From Planctomycetaceae bacterium (GTDB taxonomy: Bacteria > Planctomycetota > SZUA-567): a stretch of 64,000 nucleotides of DNA. The stretch spans positions 1 to 64,000 of the forward strand of contig JAJQBO010000217.1 in the NCBI GenBank assembly GCA_021203245.1, written 5' to 3'. The position numbers were made by a program, and so were the translations under genes. Under the pieces are notes generated by a model that saw nothing but the letters and a program-made list of their open reading frames with translations, was not told the origin of the DNA and did no database searches. Shown in pieces: positions 18,214 through 26,301 of the stretch. How positions within the stretch are numbered: position 1 is the stretch's first letter; each line of letters begins with the position of its first letter.

Positions 18214-19497
18214 ATGTATTCACAACACGACTGCGATGTCCTCCGCCGCCTCGGCGAAGAAAAATTCCGCATTGGTTCCCTCCCCGAACAGGCGGCCAGG
18301 GCCGAGCGCTGGCGCAAACTCAATGCGCTGGAAGCGGAACGGCCGCTGATATGGGTCAATGAAGTGCCCTGGCACGAAATGAACGTCGACGACGAACTCA
18401 CCCTTCTGTGTGAAGACCCGTGGCTCCGTGACGTGGAGGAAGGCCTGCGGCAGGAATTGTACCAGTGGCGGCACTTCCCCGGCGACATGGTGGTCGACCC
18501 CGTCGTCTTTGTGCCATACGTGTGCAGCCCCACCAGCAACTTCGGCGATTATGGCGTCAAGCGGGCCATCAAGGATATCGACGGCAGCAAGACCGGCCTG
18601 GAGGAGGCGGGGCGCAACACCGTTATCGAACATTCGGTGGGCTGGGTCAATGTCATCAAGGAGATGGCGGACGTCGAGGTCATCCACACCCCCGAGGTGA
18701 CGTTCGACCGGGAACTGACCGAGCATCGCGTGGCTGCCCTGTCGGCCATCATGGACGGCGTGACGCCGGTCGTCGGCAGAGGCATGCCGCACTGGTGGTG
18801 CTCGCCGTGGGATCAGATGGCGGAGTGGTACGGCATCGAAAACCTCTATATCGATATATACGAAAACTCGGAGTTGATCCACGCACTCTGCCGGCGCTAT
18901 ACCAAGGCGCTGCTCGAGATGATGGACAAGTTCGAGGCGATGCAGATTATCGAGGTGTCGAACGGCAACCACCGCGTCGGCTCGGGCGGCCTGGGCATCA
19001 CCGACCAGCTCCCCGGCCCGGAGAACCGTCCCGATCCGGTGCGGCTGGAGCATCTTTGGGGCAGTTCCACCGGGCAGATTTTTTCCGAAGTCTCGCCCGA
19101 CATGCACGACGAATTCTGCCTCCAGTACGAACTGCCCTATCTCGAACGCTTCGGGCTCAACTGCTACGGCTGTTGCGAACCGCTCCACAACAAAATGCAC
19201 CTTCTGCGGAAAATTCCCCGGCTGCGCCGGGTAAGCATGAGCCTGTGGATCGACGTCGACAAGGCGGTGGAGGAAATGGGGACCGACTACGTCTTTTCCT
19301 ACAAGCCGAGCCCCGCCATTTTCGCCTATGGCAAATGGGATCTGGACGGCGCGCGCAAGGAACTCGCGCCGGTCCTTGACACGATTCGCGGCTGCCGCAC
19401 CGAAATTATCATGAAGGATATTTCGACCGTTCTTCACGACCCGAAACGGCTGTGGGAATGGACCGCGATGGCGACCGAGTTGGCGTGCGAGGGGTAG
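18214..19497 (+). CDS. Uroporphyrinogen decarboxylase-family (methyltransferase-like) protein
   Basis: This 427-residue soluble protein is of the URO-D/cobalamin-methyltransferase superfamily. The C-terminal half keeps the superfamily layout, including CYGCCEPLH (Cys 317, 320, 321) and a final DISTVLHDPKRLWEW block. The cysteines resemble the zinc/thiol site of MtaA-type methyltransferases, and the protein is not a haem-pathway HemE, which is shorter and lacks this block. Three ATGs stand in a row; the third (18214) is chosen because GGAG lies seven bases before it. Such proteins in gut and sediment anaerobes often sit with sugar transport or kinase genes. Here a convergent FGGY kinase follows. 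Substrate and reaction are unknown. Confidence 0.75.
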   Translation: MYSQHDCDVLRRLGEEKFRIGSLPEQAARAERWRKLNALEAERPLIWVNEVPWHEMNVDDELTLLCEDPWLRDVEEGLRQELYQWRHFPGDMVVDPVVFVPYVCSPTSNFGDYGVKRAIKDIDGSKTGLEEAGRNTVIEHSVGWVNVIKEMADVEVIHTPEVTFDRELTEHRVAALSAIMDGVTPVVGRGMPHWWCSPWDQMAEWYGIENLYIDIYENSELIHALCRRYTKALLEMMDKFEAMQIIEVSNGNHRVGSGGLGITDQLPGPENRPDPVRLEHLWGSSTGQIFSEVSPDMHDEFCLQYELPYLERFGLNCYGCCEPLHNKMHLLRKIPRLRRVSMSLWIDVDKAVEEMGTDYVFSYKPSPAIFAYGKWDLDGARKELAPVLDTIRGCRTEIIMKDISTVLHDPKRLWEWTAMATELACEG

Positions 19498-19498
19498 G

Positions 19499-19631
19499 AA
19501 ACATGCTCCCTCATCCCGGAGGGGGAGGGTTGGGGTGAGGGGTGTTTGCCACGGTTTTTCCCGCCGCAGCGAGAAAACGCTGTTCGAAGCACCCTCACCC
19601 CGGCTCTCTCCCTCAAGGGGAGATCATGTTT
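19499..19631. repeat. Long inverted repeat between convergent genes
   Basis: Arms of about 43 bases (19499-19543 and 19589-19631, the outer ends reading AACATG...GGGGTGAGGG on each strand) flank about 45 bases. The transcript could form a long hairpin on either strand. It fills the whole space between two converging genes and may act as a bidirectional terminator. Its form also fits a small palindromic mobile repeat. Confidence 0.6.
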
Positions 19632-19635
19632 ATAC

Positions 19636-21237
19636 TTAGCGCAAGCTTTCGACCGCCGCCTTTTCGACCGCCAGGCCGGCCCGGTAGCGTTCCATAAAGC
19701 TGAGGAAGCCGGCGCGGTCCCCGGCGTTCGGGCTGACGCAGTCTTCCTTGAACGCGGCAAAGACCTTTTGGGCGAGGAACGCTTCGAGCGGTTCGCCTCC
19801 GTCCCGGCCGTGCATGTAGGCAGCCAGCAGCGCGATGCCCCAGGCCCCGCCTTCGCCCGCCGATTCCATCACCGCGACCGGAACGTTCAGGGCGTTCGCC
19901 ATAATGCCCTGGCCGACGCCCTTTGTTTTGAACAAACCGCCGTGGCCCAGCATTTTTTCCAGCCGCACCTGCTCATCGTCCAGAATGTCCATGCCGATTT
20001 TCAGGGTGGCGACGGTGGCATAGAGGAGGACCCGCATAAAGGTGGCGAGGCTCATCGGGCAGTCGGGCTGGCGGACGAACAGCGGCCGCCCTTCCTCGAT
20101 GCCGGTGATGGGTTCGCCCGAATAATAGTTGTAGGAGAGCATGCCGCCGCCGTCGGCCGCGCCCTCCAGGGCCTTGCGGTAGAGCGTTTGATAGAGGCTT
20201 GTCTTGTCGACGTTCGTGCCGAAGGCGGCGAGGACTTCACTGAACATGTTCGCCCATGCGTCGAGGTCGGAGGTGCAGGAATTGCAGTGCACCATGGCGA
20301 CGGGCGCGCCCGCCGGTGTCGTGACCATGTCGATTTCCACGTAGCGCCTGGACAGGCTTTTTTCCAGCACGACCATGGCGAAGACCGAAGTGCCGGCCGA
20401 AACGTTGCCGGTGCGGGGCGAGACGCTGTTTGTCGCGACCATGCCGGTGCCGGCGTCGCCTTCGGGCGGGCACAGGGGAATGCCAGCCGTGAGGCCGCCC
20501 GTCGGATCGAGCAGCTTCGCCCCTTCGGCGCTCAAACGTCCGGCCGCTTCGCCTGCCGCAAGAACCTTCGGGAGAACGTCCCGCAGCGTCCAGCCGTAGC
20601 CTTTGTGCTCCACCAGAGAGGCGAATTTCCCCAGCATGACGGCGTCGTAGTCGTTTGTCCCGCTGTCGATGGGGAACGTTCCGGAGGCGTCGCCGACGCC
20701 AAGCACCTTTTCGCCGGTGAGCCGCCAGTGGACGTAGCCGGAAAGGGTGGTCAGAAACGCGAGGTCGGCGACATGGGATTCGTCCTTGAGGATGGCCTGG
20801 TAGAGGTGGGCTATGCTCCAGCGCTGGGGAATGTTGAAGTCGAACCGCTCCGACAGAATCGACGCCGCCTCTTCCGTGATGGTGTTCCGCCAGGTGCGGA
20901 AGGGCGCGAGCTGTGTGCCGTCCTTGTCGAAGGGGAGGTAGCCGTGCATCATGGCGGAGACGCCAATCGCGCCGACGCCGCCCAGGGCCACGCCATAGCG
21001 CGACTGCACGTCGTCGGCCAGGCTCGTGTACACGCTCCGCAAGCCGGTCCAGACGTTGTCCATACTGTAGGTCCACACGCCGTTTTCGTATCTGTTTTCC
21101 CAATCATAACTGCCGGAGGCGATGGGGGAATGGTCGGGACCGACGAGAACCGCCTTGATGCGGGTGGAGCCGAGTTCAATGCCGAGAACGGTTTTGCCTT
21201 CGCGTATGGCCTGCGTGGCCGATTCCTGCGTGTTCAT
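19636..21237 (-). CDS. FGGY-family carbohydrate kinase
   Basis: A 533-residue sugar kinase with the two-domain FGGY fold. The phosphate-binding loop [17 protein letters not shown] is near residue 17, the substrate-domain block [12 protein letters not shown] near 110, the glycine-rich [11 protein letters not shown] near 280, and GGLFKTKG...[11 protein letters not shown] in the C-terminal lobe. GGAGGAGGG precedes the ATG. It phosphorylates a sugar or polyol with ATP in the cytoplasm. It is longer and more diverged than the xylulokinase at 46261, and resembles the ribulokinase/xylulokinase-like group, but the substrate cannot be assigned. It lies downstream of ilvA on the same strand, behind a conserved 110-base element. 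Confidence 0.85.
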   Translation of the reverse strand: MNTQESATQAIREGKTVLGIELGSTRIKAVLVGPDHSPIASGSYDWENRYENGVWTYSMDNVWTGLRSVYTSLADDVQSRYGVALGGVGAIGVSAMMHGYLPFDKDGTQLAPFRTWRNTITEEAASILSERFDFNIPQRWSIAHLYQAILKDESHVADLAFLTTLSGYVHWRLTGEKVLGVGDASGTFPIDSGTNDYDAVMLGKFASLVEHKGYGWTLRDVLPKVLAAGEAAGRLSAEGAKLLDPTGGLTAGIPLCPPEGDAGTGMVATNSVSPRTGNVSAGTSVFAMVVLEKSLSRRYVEIDMVTTPAGAPVAMVHCNSCTSDLDAWANMFSEVLAAFGTNVDKTSLYQTLYRKALEGAADGGGMLSYNYYSGEPITGIEEGRPLFVRQPDCPMSLATFMRVLLYATVATLKIGMDILDDEQVRLEKMLGHGGLFKTKGVGQGIMANALNVPVAVMESAGEGGAWGIALLAAYMHGRDGGEPLEAFLAQKVFAAFKEDCVSPNAGDRAGFLSFMERYRAGLAVEKAAVESLR

Positions 21238-21382
21238 GCCGCACCCTCCTCCAGGACGAATTGTGGCGGAAAACGGTCGAAAATCACCGCGCGATGGCGA
21301 TATTGTATGGCCTTTGTCTCGCCGTGCACAGCGTAAAAACCGGCGCGCGGACGAATTGGCCGCGCCCTGCGGGCGTGCGCGG

Positions 21383-21492
21383 GAACGGTTTAGCGCTTTT
21401 TAAAGAATGACTGGTCCATGCCTGCGTTTTACGGTTATTCCTGGAATACGCCGAAAAGCGAAGGGAAGATCCATTCAATGTAAAACGCTCTA
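21383..21492 (-). repeat. Conserved ~110-bp element with terminal inverted repeats, copy 1
   Basis: On the minus strand it runs from AGCGTTTTACATTGAATG to CATTCTTTAAAAAGCGCT, with conserved blocks GCTTTTCGGC, ACCGTA and AACGCAGGCATG inside. The ends are imperfect inverted repeats (about 12 of 18 positions match). It aligns over its whole length with 44416-44527 in the other orientation. It sits about 20 bases behind the ilvA stop and about 145 bases ahead of the kinase. Confidence 0.7.
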
Positions 21493-21512
21493 GCCAGACC
21501 GGACGCGCGTTC

Positions 21513-22715
21513 CTATTCCTTGGTGATTTCGTAGCCCGCCTCCTTCAACCGGCGGAACAGTTCTTCGCCGTGTTCGCGGCCGCCGACCTCGCAGGCCATG
21601 TGGAGGATGGCGTCGTTCAGGCCAAGGCCGGGACTGAGGCGGTCATGCTGCACCATGATGACGTTGGCGCGGCAGGCGGCGACGATGGATGAAAAATGGG
21701 TGAGGCTGCCCGGCAGGTCCGACATGATGGTGCGGAACTTGATCTGCCTGCCCCGGGTGATAAGGCCTTTTTCCACGATCTTGTGGATAAAGCTCACATC
21801 GATGTTGCCGCCCGACAGAACGCAGACGGTCCGCAGCCCGGCGATCTCCACTTTTCTGCTGAGCGCGGCGGCGAGGGATACCGCCCCGGCCGGCTCGACC
21901 ACCATCTTGTTCCGTTCCAGCAGGAGGAGGATGGACTCGGCGATTTCGTCGTCGGAGACGGTGACCATGTCGTCGACATAGCGCTTGATAAAGTCGAAGG
22001 TGAGGCCGCCCGGCTGTTTGACCGCGATGCCGTCGGCGATGGTGTGGACGGTGGAGGTGGACTCAAGCCGCTCGGCCCGGAACGACCGCACCAGCGCGTC
22101 CGCGCCTTCAGCCTGGACACCGATGACCCTAACCCTGGGGTTGATGCTTTTTATATAATAGGCGATGCCGGCCAGGAGGCCGCCGCCGCCGGCCGGCACC
22201 AGCACCAGGTCGACGGTCGGCATGTCGCGGAAAATCTCGATAGCCACCGTGCCTTGTCCGGCGATGATGTCCTCGTCGTCGAAGGGATGGACAAAGGTCG
22301 CGCCCGATTCTTCCATGATTTCGCAGGCCTTGGCGTAGGCGTCGTCGTAACACGCGCCGTGGAGGACGACGTTGGCCCCGTAGTCCTGGGTGGCGCGGAT
22401 TTTGGCGATGGGGGTGGCGAGCGGCATGACGATGGTGGATTCGACCCCAAGGGTGGAGGCGGAGAACGCGACGCCTTGGGCGTGGTTGCCGGCGCTCGCC
22501 GCCACCACCGACGGGCAGTCGCCCCGGTTGGCCAGTTTGGAAATCTTGTTGAACGCGCCCCGTACCTTGAACGACCCGGTCTTCTGCAGGTTTTCGCATT
22601 TCAGGAACAGTTCCGCCCCGCTCATCTGCGAGAAGGTCCGCGACGACGAAAGCGGGATGGCGTGCAGCACCTTGTGCAATGTCGCGTGCGCCTGTTCGAT
22701 GTCTCTGACGTTCAT
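21513..22715 (-). CDS. ilvA: Threonine dehydratase with C-terminal ACT domain
   Basis: A 400-residue PLP enzyme that deaminates threonine to 2-oxobutanoate, the first step to isoleucine. The PLP lysine is K50 in SFKVRGAFNK. The phosphate loop is GGGGLLAG, and SGGNIDVSF near residue 310 leads into an ACT-type regulatory segment (KFRTIMSDLPGSLTHFSSI). The length matches the one-ACT class, which includes both catabolic TdcB-like and biosynthetic enzymes. The ribosome-binding site GTGGAG is six bases from the ATG. The upstream leader codes for an Ile-rich peptide followed by a terminator, which argues for a biosynthetic role controlled by isoleucine supply. No other ilv genes are adjacent. Confidence 0.93.
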   Translation of the reverse strand: MNVRDIEQAHATLHKVLHAIPLSSSRTFSQMSGAELFLKCENLQKTGSFKVRGAFNKISKLANRGDCPSVVAASAGNHAQGVAFSASTLGVESTIVMPLATPIAKIRATQDYGANVVLHGACYDDAYAKACEIMEESGATFVHPFDDEDIIAGQGTVAIEIFRDMPTVDLVLVPAGGGGLLAGIAYYIKSINPRVRVIGVQAEGADALVRSFRAERLESTSTVHTIADGIAVKQPGGLTFDFIKRYVDDMVTVSDDEIAESILLLLERNKMVVEPAGAVSLAAALSRKVEIAGLRTVCVLSGGNIDVSFIHKIVEKGLITRGRQIKFRTIMSDLPGSLTHFSSIVAACRANVIMVQHDRLSPGLGLNDAILHMACEVGGREHGEELFRRLKEAGYEITKE

Positions 22716-22742
22716 GGTGGCTCCACAAGAGGGCTAGGATTC

Positions 22743-22777
22743 AAAAGAAAATGCCTTTCGCCGTCGGGCGAAAGGCA
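22743..22777 (-). terminator. Attenuator terminator in the ilvA leader
   Basis: A perfect 11-base-pair stem (TGCCTTTCGCC/GGCGAAAGGCA) with a 4-base loop, followed on the minus strand by TTTTCTTTT. It ends 28 bases before the ilvA ATG and starts 27 bases after the leader-peptide stop, so it can only act on the ilvA transcript. Confidence 0.85.
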
Positions 22778-22804
22778 CAGGGGGTTTTGTCTTGTTTAAG
22801 GCCG

Positions 22805-22936
22805 TTAGTGGAAAGTGCCTGAACCCGCCGTGTGCTTTCGCCAGTCGGACATAATAATAATGGCCATAATGGGCGGAATCGACATTCCGCTTACGGGGTT
22901 CTGGCGCATGATTATGTCGAAGGGCAGATGGTTCAC
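22805..22936 (-). CDS. Ile-rich leader peptide of ilvA attenuator
   Basis: A 43-codon frame starts with GTG at 22936, five bases after GGTGGAG, and stops at TAA 22805-22807. Seven residues are Ile, including three consecutive ATT codons (residues 26-28). In the + strand 22835-22842 the codons just after these encode GGCGAAAG, which is identical to the core of the terminator's 3' arm and can pair with its 5' arm. A ribosome stalled at the Ile codons would leave this segment free to form an antiterminator. The same segment can also pair with CTTTC near the leader stop. The design matches leader peptides of amino-acid operons. The peptide itself probably has no function. Downstream in-frame ATGs are alternative starts. 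Confidence 0.75.
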   Translation of the reverse strand: MNHLPFDIIMRQNPVSGMSIPPIMAIIIMSDWRKHTAGSGTFH

Positions 22937-22965
22937 GGGTTCTCCACCGGTTTTTCAAGGAGACA

Positions 22966-22995
22966 ACTATACATCGATGGAACGAGACATGTCAA
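22966..22995 (-). promoter_or_regulatory. Strong sigma70 promoter of the ilvA leader
   Basis: TTGACA (plus coordinates 22990-22995) and TATAGT (22966-22971) are separated by 18 bases on the minus strand. Transcription would begin near 22958, about 20 bases before the leader GTG. Confidence 0.7.
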
Positions 22996-23030
22996 GGGGG
23001 TTTTGGGAAAAAGAAATGCTGGTGCGTCTG

Positions 23031-23120
23031 TTTGAGTTTGGTGCCTTCGCTGTGTATCCCGTAAACCCCGGCCGAACCGCCCGTTTGCCCGCTGGTGGAT
23101 GTCCGCACGCCGGGGTGACG
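23031..23120 (-). repeat. Dispersed hairpin repeat, family A, copy 4
   Basis: A single minus-orientation unit with CACCCCGGCGTGCGGACAT, CGGGCGGTTCGGCCGGGG and the tail GAAGGCACCAAACTCA. It lies between the sugar-transporter terminator and the ilvA promoter. Confidence 0.8.
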
Positions 23121-23151
23121 CGTGGGGGGAGGCGGGGTGCGTGTTTTGGAA

Positions 23152-23182
23152 ATGAAAACGGCGTCGCCTGTTTGGCGACGCC
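23152..23182 (-). terminator. Intrinsic terminator of the sugar ABC operon
   Basis: A 9-base-pair stem (GGCGTCGCC/GGCGACGCC, 23160-23182) is followed on the minus strand by GTTTTC. It lies about 30 bases after the binding-protein stop. Confidence 0.7.
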
Positions 23183-23214
23183 GCGCATGGTAATGATGCC
23201 GTTGCAACAACCGC

Positions 23215-24462
23215 CTACTTCTCGCGGTCGAGCAGTTCCTGGAAGCGCTGGTTGGCGCGGGCGGCGGCGCCCTTGAAATCCTTGCCGTCGATGGAGAGGG
23301 TGACCGGTTCCGAGAGGATGTCGCGGGCCTGCGCCACGGCGGTCAACTGCGGGCGGTCGTGGCCAACGCCGATGGGACCGGTTTCGGAGACGGCCTTGAC
23401 CCAGTCGGCGGGCAGCTTCTTGATGCCTTCAGGCGAGTTATAGATGGACATGCGGGCGCACTGGTTGGCGTATTCGCCCTGGAGAATCAGCGTGCGGTCC
23501 TTGTCCGTCATGTAGCGGACGAACTGCCAGGCGGCGTCCTGGTTCTGGCTGTTCGAATAGATGCCGATGGCCCAGGCGGTGATGTCGTAGACGGCGTGGG
23601 CCGTGGGGCCGGCCGGGAACATGGCGACGCCGGTGACGTCGGCGACCGACGACTTGGTCGGGTCGAGCATGCTCGGGTACTGCGACGACGCGTCGATGTA
23701 CATCGCGCCTTTGCCTTGCTGGAAGATGGCGGCGGCCTGCGGCCACGACATGTTGTGCACGCCTTCGGGACCGTAGAGGCGGAGCATGCGGCCGTAGTAG
23801 TCGATGGCGGCGTGGGCTTCGGGCGTGTCCATAAGCGCCTGGCCGTCCTTGGAGAAATCGCCGCCGAAGCCGTAGAGATAGCTCGAGAACTGGGTGATAA
23901 GGGCGTTGCGGGCGCCACGCGAGACAAAGCCGTACCTCTCGTTCGACTTGTCGGTTACGGCGGCGGCGACCTTTTCCAGTTCTTCGAACGTCTTGGGCGG
24001 CTGGACGCCGGCCTTCTCGAACACGTCCTTGCGGTAATAGATGACCTGGCACTCGTTGATGAGCGGGATGGAGGTCTGGAAGCCGTCGACGCTGGTGCAC
24101 TGAATCGAGCCTTCGGAATAGTCGGCGAAGTCGTAGTCGGCGTCGTCCTTCAGCCATTTGCTCAAATCGACGGCCCAGCCGTTACGTTTGAGCATGCGGG
24201 CTTCGTCGAGGGGACGAATCATGAAGACGTCGATGCCGGAGCCGCCGGAGGCGAATTCGACGGTGAGCTTTTGCGACAACTGTTCATTGCCGAGCTGCTC
24301 CATCTCGACCGTGATGCCGGTTTCCTTTTCGAAATCAGGCAGCAGCGCGCGGATGGCGTCGGCGACAGGGCTGACCGAGGCGACGAAGCGAATGCTCTGG
24401 CCGGCGGACGCCATGCCCGCCAACAGGCAAAAGGCGAGGACGGGAGCGAGGAATTTCTTCAT
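23215..24462 (-). CDS. Sugar ABC transporter substrate-binding protein (MalE-like)
   Basis: A 415-residue exported binding protein of the extracellular solute-binding family 1. The start at 24462 (AAGGAG upstream) gives a clean signal peptide of about 20 residues (MKKF...GMASA); a start 12 codons earlier lacks these features. The mature protein has the family pattern FEKETGITVEMEQLGNEQLS near residue 45 and a FPAGPTAHAVYDITAWAIG block. It is the last gene of an operon read leftwards: ATPase (27447), permease (26289), permease (25366), binding protein. The sugar is not known. Confidence 0.9.
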   Translation of the reverse strand: MKKFLAPVLAFCLLAGMASAGQSIRFVASVSPVADAIRALLPDFEKETGITVEMEQLGNEQLSQKLTVEFASGGSGIDVFMIRPLDEARMLKRNGWAVDLSKWLKDDADYDFADYSEGSIQCTSVDGFQTSIPLINECQVIYYRKDVFEKAGVQPPKTFEELEKVAAAVTDKSNERYGFVSRGARNALITQFSSYLYGFGGDFSKDGQALMDTPEAHAAIDYYGRMLRLYGPEGVHNMSWPQAAAIFQQGKGAMYIDASSQYPSMLDPTKSSVADVTGVAMFPAGPTAHAVYDITAWAIGIYSNSQNQDAAWQFVRYMTDKDRTLILQGEYANQCARMSIYNSPEGIKKLPADWVKAVSETGPIGVGHDRPQLTAVAQARDILSEPVTLSIDGKDFKGAAARANQRFQELLDREK

Positions 24463-24511
24463 ACTGTCTCCTTGTAATCGAAACGGAAAGCGGTTCATGC
24501 GACAATGCCAT

Positions 24512-25366
24512 TTAGCCCTTGACCGCGCCGGCGGTCAGGCCGCGAATCACGTACTTCTGGGTGACGATGGTGATGACCAGAACCGGCAGGGTAATGACCA
24601 CCGCCGCCGCCATCAGACCGCCCCAGTCGATCTGGGCGTAGGAGATGAAGTTGAAGATGGCGACCGGCACGGTCTTGGTCCGGTTCGACGCCAGCACCAC
24701 CGAGAACATGAAGTTGTTCCACGAGAAAATGAACGAGAGGATGCCGCCCGTCACCACGCCGGGGAGCGATATCGGCAGGATGATTTTGATAAAGGTGGCG
24801 AAGATGGAGCAGCCGTCGACGCGCGCGGCTTCCATCAGGTCGTTCGGGATGGATTCGAAGAACGGCACCATGACCCAGACGATGAACGGCAGCCCGACCA
24901 GCAGGTGGGCGAGAATCAGGGACGTGTAGGTGTCGACCATGCTGAAGGTGCGGAACATGATGAACAAGGGCAGCAGAAAGGTGATGCCCGGCACCATGCG
25001 GGAAATCAGGATAAACACGGCCAGCTTTTTCTGCTTGTAGCGGGCGATGGAAAACGCGGCCGGCAGCCCGAGCACCAGCCCGAGCACGGTCGAACCGGCG
25101 GCGATGACCAGCGAGTTCCAGATATAGCGGAGAAAATTCTGCTGGTTGAAGACATTGCGGAAGTTGTCGAGGGTCGGCTCGAAAATGAGCTTCGGTGGCA
25201 ACTGCACGATCTGCAGCGGCGTCTTCAGCGCGTTCAGGAGCATCCACAACAGCGGCAACAGGAAAAAGAACATGCAGACGATGATGGTCAGGTAATACAG
25301 CGCGCTCATCAGCTTGCGGCCGGTGCGGGACGACCGTTCCTGCTGCGGCAGCGGTGCGGTAGACAT
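24512..25366 (-). CDS. Sugar ABC transporter permease (MalG-like)
   Basis: A 284-residue inner-membrane protein with six hydrophobic segments and the EAA loop EAARVDGCSIFATFIKIILP near residue 190, as in carbohydrate-uptake family 1 permeases. The start at 25366 has GAGGAGG upstream; an in-frame ATG five codons earlier lies over the ribosome-binding site. It pairs with the permease that ends at 25378. Confidence 0.92.
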   Translation of the reverse strand: MSTAPLPQQERSSRTGRKLMSALYYLTIIVCMFFFLLPLLWMLLNALKTPLQIVQLPPKLIFEPTLDNFRNVFNQQNFLRYIWNSLVIAAGSTVLGLVLGLPAAFSIARYKQKKLAVFILISRMVPGITFLLPLFIMFRTFSMVDTYTSLILAHLLVGLPFIVWVMVPFFESIPNDLMEAARVDGCSIFATFIKIILPISLPGVVTGGILSFIFSWNNFMFSVVLASNRTKTVPVAIFNFISYAQIDWGGLMAAAVVITLPVLVITIVTQKYVIRGLTAGAVKG

Positions 25367-25377
25367 GGGTGTCCTCC

Positions 25378-26289
25378 TCAATCTTCAAGGCCGCGGCGGA
25401 GATAGGTGACGATAAGGCTCACTCCCAAAACCAGGGCGAAAAACACCACCAGCAACGCCGACGCATATCCGAAATTGAAATACTGGAACGACGTCTGGTA
25501 GGTGTAGATGTTCAGGGTCTCGGACGAATAGCCCGGTCCTCCCATGGTCATGGTGTAAATGATGTCGAAGGTCTTCAGGCAGTCAACCAGCCGCAGCAGG
25601 GCCGCGACGCCGATAGTGGGCGCGATCATCGGCAGGGTGATGCGGAAGAAGATCTGGAATGAACTCGCCCCGTCCACCATCGCCGATTCGTAGGGCTCGC
25701 GCGACAGGGTCGACAGCCCGGCAATGACGATAAGGGAAATGAGCGGCGTCCATTCCCAGATGTCCACGAGGACAAGGGAGGGAATGACGGTCACGCCGTC
25801 GGTTATCCACAGGATCTTGCCGATTCCCACGGTGTCGAGAATGCTTTGGAAGCCGGTGGCGCGGATGATGTAGTTGAGGATGCCGGCCGTGGGCTCGAAG
25901 ATGAGCATCCACACCATGGCGACGGCGACGGGGGTGGCCATCATGGCCATCAGGAAAATCGACCGCACCACCCGCTTGCCGCGAAAATCCTTGGCGTCGA
26001 ACAGGACGGCAATAAGCACCCCCAGCACCACCTCCACCACCATGGCGAGGGCGGTGAAGTAGAAGGTGCGCCAGACCGAGCCCCAGAAACGCTCGTCGTT
26101 CGTGAAGATTTCAATATAATTCCTGAACCCGACCCACGACGCGCCATAGCCCGAGGTCAGGCTCCAGTCGGTAAACGAATTGTAGATGGTGTAACCGAGG
26201 GGGAACACCATCAGGAGCAGGATGACGAACACCGCCGCCGACGGGAACAGCCAATAGGCGTTGCGGTCGTTCCAGCTTCCGGTTCTCAT
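25378..26289 (-). CDS. Sugar ABC transporter permease (MalF-like)
   Basis: A 303-residue permease with about six membrane segments. The EAA-type loop, here ESAMVDGASSFQIFFRITLP near residue 205, and the GGPGYSSETLNIYTYQTSF block are typical of the MalF/UgpA-like partner. It starts 12 bases after the ATPase stop and ends 11 bases before the next permease, so all four genes are one operon. Confidence 0.92.
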   Translation of the reverse strand: MRTGSWNDRNAYWLFPSAAVFVILLLMVFPLGYTIYNSFTDWSLTSGYGASWVGFRNYIEIFTNDERFWGSVWRTFYFTALAMVVEVVLGVLIAVLFDAKDFRGKRVVRSIFLMAMMATPVAVAMVWMLIFEPTAGILNYIIRATGFQSILDTVGIGKILWITDGVTVIPSLVLVDIWEWTPLISLIVIAGLSTLSREPYESAMVDGASSFQIFFRITLPMIAPTIGVAALLRLVDCLKTFDIIYTMTMGGPGYSSETLNIYTYQTSFQYFNFGYASALLVVFFALVLGVSLIVTYLRRGLED

Positions 26290-26301
26290 GTCGTTCTCCT
26301 C

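Noticed and set aside
19546-21336. 596-residue plus-strand open frame
   Set aside because: Antisense of the FGGY kinase, which has all family motifs on the minus strand.
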